In this document: piece after piece, positions 60,308 through 64,000 of the stretch
Position numbering within the stretch: the first letter of the stretch is position 1
Layout of the letters: each line of letters begins with the position of its first letter
Origin: RPQJ01 sp963712815
Lineage (GTDB): Bacteria > Pseudomonadota > Gammaproteobacteria > Steroidobacterales > Steroidobacteraceae
DNA: 64,000 bases
Direction: 5' to 3'
NCBI GenBank assembly: GCA_963712815.1
Contig: CAVQJL010000014.1
Span: 52,819-116,818, forward strand
The notes under the pieces: generated by a model
Databases searched by the model: none
The model's input: only the letters and a program-made list of their open reading frames with translations
What the model was told of the DNA's origin: nothing
Translations under genes and position numbers: made by a program

Positions 60308-61117
60308 TCACTCGGGCGGGCGGCCGCCGGCGGAGCGCGGCGATCGCCGCAGGCGCAGGAGGCGTCGCCACAGCCAGACCGTCGGACCCGACGCGGCGTA
60401 CAGCCCGAACAGGCCGAACAGCATCTCGGGCGGGCTCGACCCCACGACGACGAAGCCGAGCGGCACCAGCAGCAGGAACGCGAACGGGATGCGGCGGGTG
60501 AGGTTGAAGTCCTTGCCGCTGAGGTACGGAAAGCGGCTCACCATGAGTCCGCCCGCGATGAGCGCAACCGCGAACGCGGGGATCAGCGCCCACAGCCCCT
60601 CGCGCTGCAGGTCGTTCAGCATCCACACGAAGCCGGCGAGCAGCGCGGCGCCCGACGGGCTCGGAAGTCCCTCGAAGAAGCGTTTGTCGGCTCCGCCCGA
60701 GCGGGCGTTGAAGCGGGCCAGCCGGAACGCGGCGCAGGCCGCGTAGAAGAAGGTCGCGAGCCAGCCGACGCGCCCCCACACGCTGCCGTACTCGGCGATG
60801 CGTGCCACGCCCCACTGGTAGGCGACGATCGCCGGCGCGAGCCCGAAGGCCACCATGTCGGAGAGGCTGTCGTACTCCTTGCCGAACTCGCTCTGGGTGT
60901 TGGTCCAGCGGGCAATCCGTCCGTCGAGGCCGTCGCAGACCATGGCGACGAAGATCGCGATGCCCGCGCGGTCGAAGTTGCCGTCCGTCGCCGCCACGAC
61001 GGCGTAGAAGCCCGAGAACAGCACGGCGGTGGTGAACAGGTTGGGCAGCAGGTAGATGCCGCGGCTGCGCGGACCCGGCCGGGCGGCGTCCGGGGAAGCG
61101 GAAGGATCGGTCGTCAT
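60308..61117 (-). CDS. pssA: Phosphatidylserine synthase, mirror copy
   Basis: Intact mirror of 44,442-45,251 with the same 269-residue product. The clean block ends exactly at this start codon; upstream the sequence begins to diverge, and the left copy's upstream in-frame GTG is GTA here. Likely an assembly duplicate or a strain variant. Confidence 0.8.
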   Translation of the reverse strand: MTTDPSASPDAARPGPRSRGIYLLPNLFTTAVLFSGFYAVVAATDGNFDRAGIAIFVAMVCDGLDGRIARWTNTQSEFGKEYDSLSDMVAFGLAPAIVAYQWGVARIAEYGSVWGRVGWLATFFYAACAAFRLARFNARSGGADKRFFEGLPSPSGAALLAGFVWMLNDLQREGLWALIPAFAVALIAGGLMVSRFPYLSGKDFNLTRRIPFAFLLLVPLGFVVVGSSPPEMLFGLFGLYAASGPTVWLWRRLLRLRRSPRSAGGRPPE

Positions 61118-61253
61118 GGTTACCTACCCGGCGTCGCGGAAGCCGCCATCCTAGGTCGGGCGCGAGCGCGGCACAACGGACCGGCAGGCGCCGCGGAGGC
61201 CGCGGGCCGCTTTGCTACCATACGCGCCCCGTTCCCCAGGCTGTGATCCACCG

Positions 61254-62974
61254 ATGCGCCTTTCCCGGTATCCGATCAATACTCTGCGCGACGTGCCGGC
61301 CGACGCCGAGGTCGTGAGCCACCAGCTGATGCTGCGCGCGGGCCTGATCCGGCGCCTCGCGGCGGGCCTCTACACCTGGCTGCCGATCGGCCTGCGCGTG
61401 CTGCGCAAGGTCGAGACCATCGTCCGCGAGGAAATGAACCGGCCGGCGCCATCGAGCTGCTGATGCCGGCGGTGCAGCCGGCGGAGCTGTGGCAGGAGTC
61501 GGGGCGCTGGGAGCAGTTCGGGCCCCAGCTGCTGCGCATCAAGGATCGCCACGAGCGGCCGTTCTGCTTCGGCCCGACCCACGAGGAAGTCATCACCGAC
61601 ATCGCTCGCCGCGAGTGAAGAGCTACCGCCAGCTGCCGGTGAACTTCTACCAGATCCAGACCAAGTTCCGCGACGAGATCCGGCCACGCTTCGGCGTGAT
61701 GCGCGCGCGCGAGTTCACGATGAAGGACGCCTACTCCTTCCACCTCGACGAGGCCTCGCTCGAGCAGGGCTACCAGGCCATGTTCGCGGCCTACTCGCGC
61801 ATCTTCACGCGCATCGACCTGCGCTTTCGCGCGGTGGCCGCGGACACCGGCGCAATCGGCGGCAGCGCCTCGCACGAATTCCAGGTGCTCGCGGACTCCG
61901 GCGAGGATGCGATCGCCTTCTCCGACGGCGCGACTACGCCGCCAACGTCGAGCTGGCGGAGGCGCTGGCTCCGCCCGGCCCGCGCGCCTCGGCGAGCGCG
62001 CCGCTGCAGGAGGTGGCGACGCCCGGCGTGCGCACCATCGCGGAGCTCACAGCCTTCCTCAAGGTCGAGGCCGCGCAGCGCCGTGCAAAGACGCTGCTGG
62101 TCGAGGGCACGGACGGCGGCGTGGTGGCGCTCGTCGTGCGCGGCGACCACGAGTTGAACGCGGTCAAGGCGCAGAAGCTGCCGGGCGTGTTCGGCATCTC
62201 GAAGATGGCCACCGCCGAGGCAGGTGCGCGCCGCCACTGGCTGCGAGCCGGGCTTCATCGGCCCGGTCGGCCTGAGGCTCCCTCTCTATGCCGACCACGC
62301 TGCGGCCCGCGCAGCGGACTTCGTCTGCGGCGCCAACCGCCGCGACCTGCACCTGCACCGGCGTGAACTGGGTCGCGACCTGCCGGAGCCCGAGGCCGTG
62401 GACCTCCGCAACGTCGTGCCGGGCGACCCGAGCCCCTCGGGCCTGGGCACGCTCGGCATCGCCCGCGGCATCGAGGTAGGTCACATCTTCCAGCTCGGGG
62501 CGCAAGTACAGCGAGGCCATGAACGCCACCGTGCTCGACGAGGCAGGGCAAGGCCGTGACCATGTTCATGGGCTGCTATGGCATCGGTGTGACGCGCGCG
62601 TCGTGGCGGCGGCGATCGAGCAGAACCACGATGAGCGCGGCATCCTCTGGCCCGAGCCGATCGCCCCGTTCCACGTGTCCCTGATCCCGATCAACCTGCA
62701 GAAGTCCGAGCGCGTGCGCGAGGTCGCCGAGCGTCTCTACGTCGAGCTGCAGGCGGCCGGCTTCGAGGTGCTGTTCGACGACCGCGACGCCCGCCCCGGG
62801 GTGAAATTCGCGGACGACGAGCTGCTCGGCATCCCGCACCGCATCGTGGTGGGCGACAAGGGCCTCGAGCGCGGCGCGCTCGAGTACAAGGCGCGTGCCG
62901 GCGGGAACGGCGAGGACGTGCCGATCGAGTCCGTCGTGCAGTTCCTCAGGGAGCGGAGCGGCACCGGCCGCTGA
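61254..62974 (+). pseudogene. proS: proS, diverged and frameshifted mirror copy
   Basis: Mirror of 42,589-44,304. It opens normally (MRLSRYPINTLRDVPADAEV) but loses a T after EEMNR near 61,440 and bases near 61,615 and further on. Between shifts the protein is clearly orthologous but diverged: RADTGSIGGNASQEFHVLAD on the left reads AADTGAIGGSASHEFQVLAD here, with many silent changes. The last 150 codons are in frame again. Confidence 0.9.
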
Positions 62975-62980
62975 CGCGCC

Positions 62981-63547
62981 ATGCGGACCGCCGCGCTCAC
63001 GGCCCTGCTCCTGATCACGGCGTTGCCCGCGACGGGGCGTACGCCGACCGGCACGGACCGGAGCTGCGCGGCGTGCTCGCCGAGGTGATCCAGCCCACCG
63101 ACTGCTTCGCGGACCGCTACGAACGTGCGGTCTGGTTCGCCTTCATGGAGCCGCCGTTGCGCCCCACGTGAAGGACGAGCAGCGAGCGCGAGGAGATCCT
63201 GTATCACGTCCATTGCGAGGCCCGCCGCGTCGACGTGCCACCCGATCTCGTGCTGTCGGTGATCGACGTCGAGAGCCGCTTCGACCGGTTCGCGGGCGTT
63301 CGGCCGGCGCCGTCGGCCTGATGCAGGTCATGCCGTTCCGGCCCCGTCAGCTCGGCATGAGCAACGAGCAGCTGGTGCGCATCCCGGAAACGTCCGCATG
63401 GGCAGCACCATTCTGGGGTTCTACCTGGGTAACGAAAACGGCAACTACCCGCGTGCGCTGCAGCGCTACAACGGCAGCGTCGGCCGACGCAACTACTCGG
63501 ATCTGCTTATCTACTGGCTGCTGGCGCGATGGCGCTACGACCAGTGA
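62981..63547 (+). pseudogene. Lytic transglycosylase, diverged and frameshifted mirror copy
   Basis: Mirror of 42,010-42,582. Start, catalytic Glu context (IDVESRFDR) and the GLMQVMPF block are recognisable, but small indels break the frame at least three times. Substitutions such as MDVESRFD to IDVESRFD show real divergence from the left copy. Confidence 0.87.
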
Positions 63548-63553
63548 GCGGCG

Positions 63554-63845
63554 TCAGACGGTGCTGAAGCCGGCCGGCCGGCCGGGCAGCGTCGCGCTCG
63601 CGACGTGCTCGACCTGCACTGCGGTCACGCGCGCGGCCGGCGGCCCTTCCCAGAGCCAGTCGCACAGCGCCTCGACCGCCGAAGGCGCCCCGCAGGCGCT
63701 CAAGCACTCGACCGCGTCCGTCCGGAAGGTTGCGCGCGTGGCCGGTCACGCCCAGCGCCTCGGCCCGCGACCGTGTGCTGGCGCGAAAGAACACGCCCTG
63801 CACGCGGCCCGCCACATAGCAGCGCCGCGCGACCCAGTCGCTCAT
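63554..63845 (-). pseudogene. acyP: Acylphosphatase, diverged and frameshifted mirror copy
   Basis: Mirror of 41,716-42,003. Over the first 110 bases I count nine substitutions, eight of them silent (e.g. GCA/GCG, TAC/TAT, CGT/CGG) and one L to V; then an indel near the ADGRVEV segment breaks the frame. This is a strain-divergence pattern with a read-error frameshift on top. Confidence 0.88.
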
Positions 63846-63851
63846 TCCAGG

Positions 63852-64000
63852 TCACGTCCCGGCAGGCGGGGTGGCGGCAGCCATGGCAAGACGCCGGGCC
63901 TCCGTGGCCTTCTCGCGCGCCTTCTCGGCGTCCTCGCGCGCCGACTTGTACTCGCCCTTCTGCATGTTGAGTCGCGCCTGCTCGACGAGCTGGCGGGCCT
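63852..64000 (-). CDS. DUF4398 lipoprotein, mirror copy (cut by window edge)
   Basis: C-terminal 48 codons of the mirror of 41,398-41,709, with no base difference seen against the left copy. The repeat therefore returns to exact identity here and very likely continues past the window. Confidence 0.8.
   Translation of the reverse strand, partial: ARQLVEQARLNMQKGEYKSAREDAEKAREKATEARRLAMAAATPPAGT

Overview
The window comes from a high-GC (about 70 % by eye) gammaproteobacterium. Lineage signals are the rsxABCDGE-nth cluster beside metG, mrp-dcd, glyA-nrdR-ribD-ribE, RNase T, Hda, a CGFS monothiol glutaredoxin, the AceE-type homodimeric pyruvate dehydrogenase and purM-purN. I cannot place it below class level. 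It is mostly chromosomal housekeeping DNA; I saw no insertion sequences, prophage, CRISPR, rRNA or tRNA genes.

Layout of the unique part (1-41.6 kb): a lipid/envelope block (truncated fatty acyl-AMP ligase-like gene, 4'-phosphopantetheinyl transferase, DUF374 acyltransferase, GT2 plus ArnT-like glycosyltransferase); a soluble GAF-PAS-PAS-GGDEF-EAL c-di-GMP protein; a 426-bp gene gap holding two inverted 117-bp copies of a hairpin element whose stems have co-varied; nadC and a PuuD-like membrane protein; DUF1289-grxD; rnt-pyrC-pepA; aceE-aceF-lpdA followed by a sulfotransferase; DUF1841; nth-rsxEGDCBA; metG; a three-gene unit of HEAT-repeat Ser/Thr kinase plus two PilT-family ATPases; mrp-dcd; DUF3108-purN-purM; DUF2066-CDP-alcohol phosphatidyltransferase-hda; DUF2069-wrbA.

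From about 41.56 kb to the window end the sequence is one very large imperfect palindrome centred at about 52,819 with a 12-nt loop. The left arm (41,561-52,813) carries DUF4398, acyP, a lytic transglycosylase, proS, pssA, udg, rimI, prfC, an MFS transporter, glyA, nrdR, ribD and the start of ribE, nearly all intact. The right arm (52,826-64,000) carries the same genes in reverse. Two blocks of it (55,992-61,117 and about 63,846-64,000) match the left arm almost exactly. The other two (52,826-55,991 and 61,118-63,845) are full of frameshifts and, where alignable, also carry mostly synonymous substitutions. The best explanation is a fold-back or chimeric assembly involving a second strain, not a real duplication. 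The right-arm genes should not be counted as extra genes.

Functionally the window covers pyruvate oxidation, Rsx/Rnf electron transport, NAD, pyrimidine, purine and riboflavin synthesis, one-carbon metabolism, translation (MetRS, ProRS, RF3, RimI), phospholipid head groups, Fe-S assembly (Mrp, GrxD), DNA repair (Nth, UDG family 4) and control of replication and nucleotide pools (Hda, NrdR, Dcd). The candidates for less-described biology are the kinase/PilT unit and the covarying hairpin pair.
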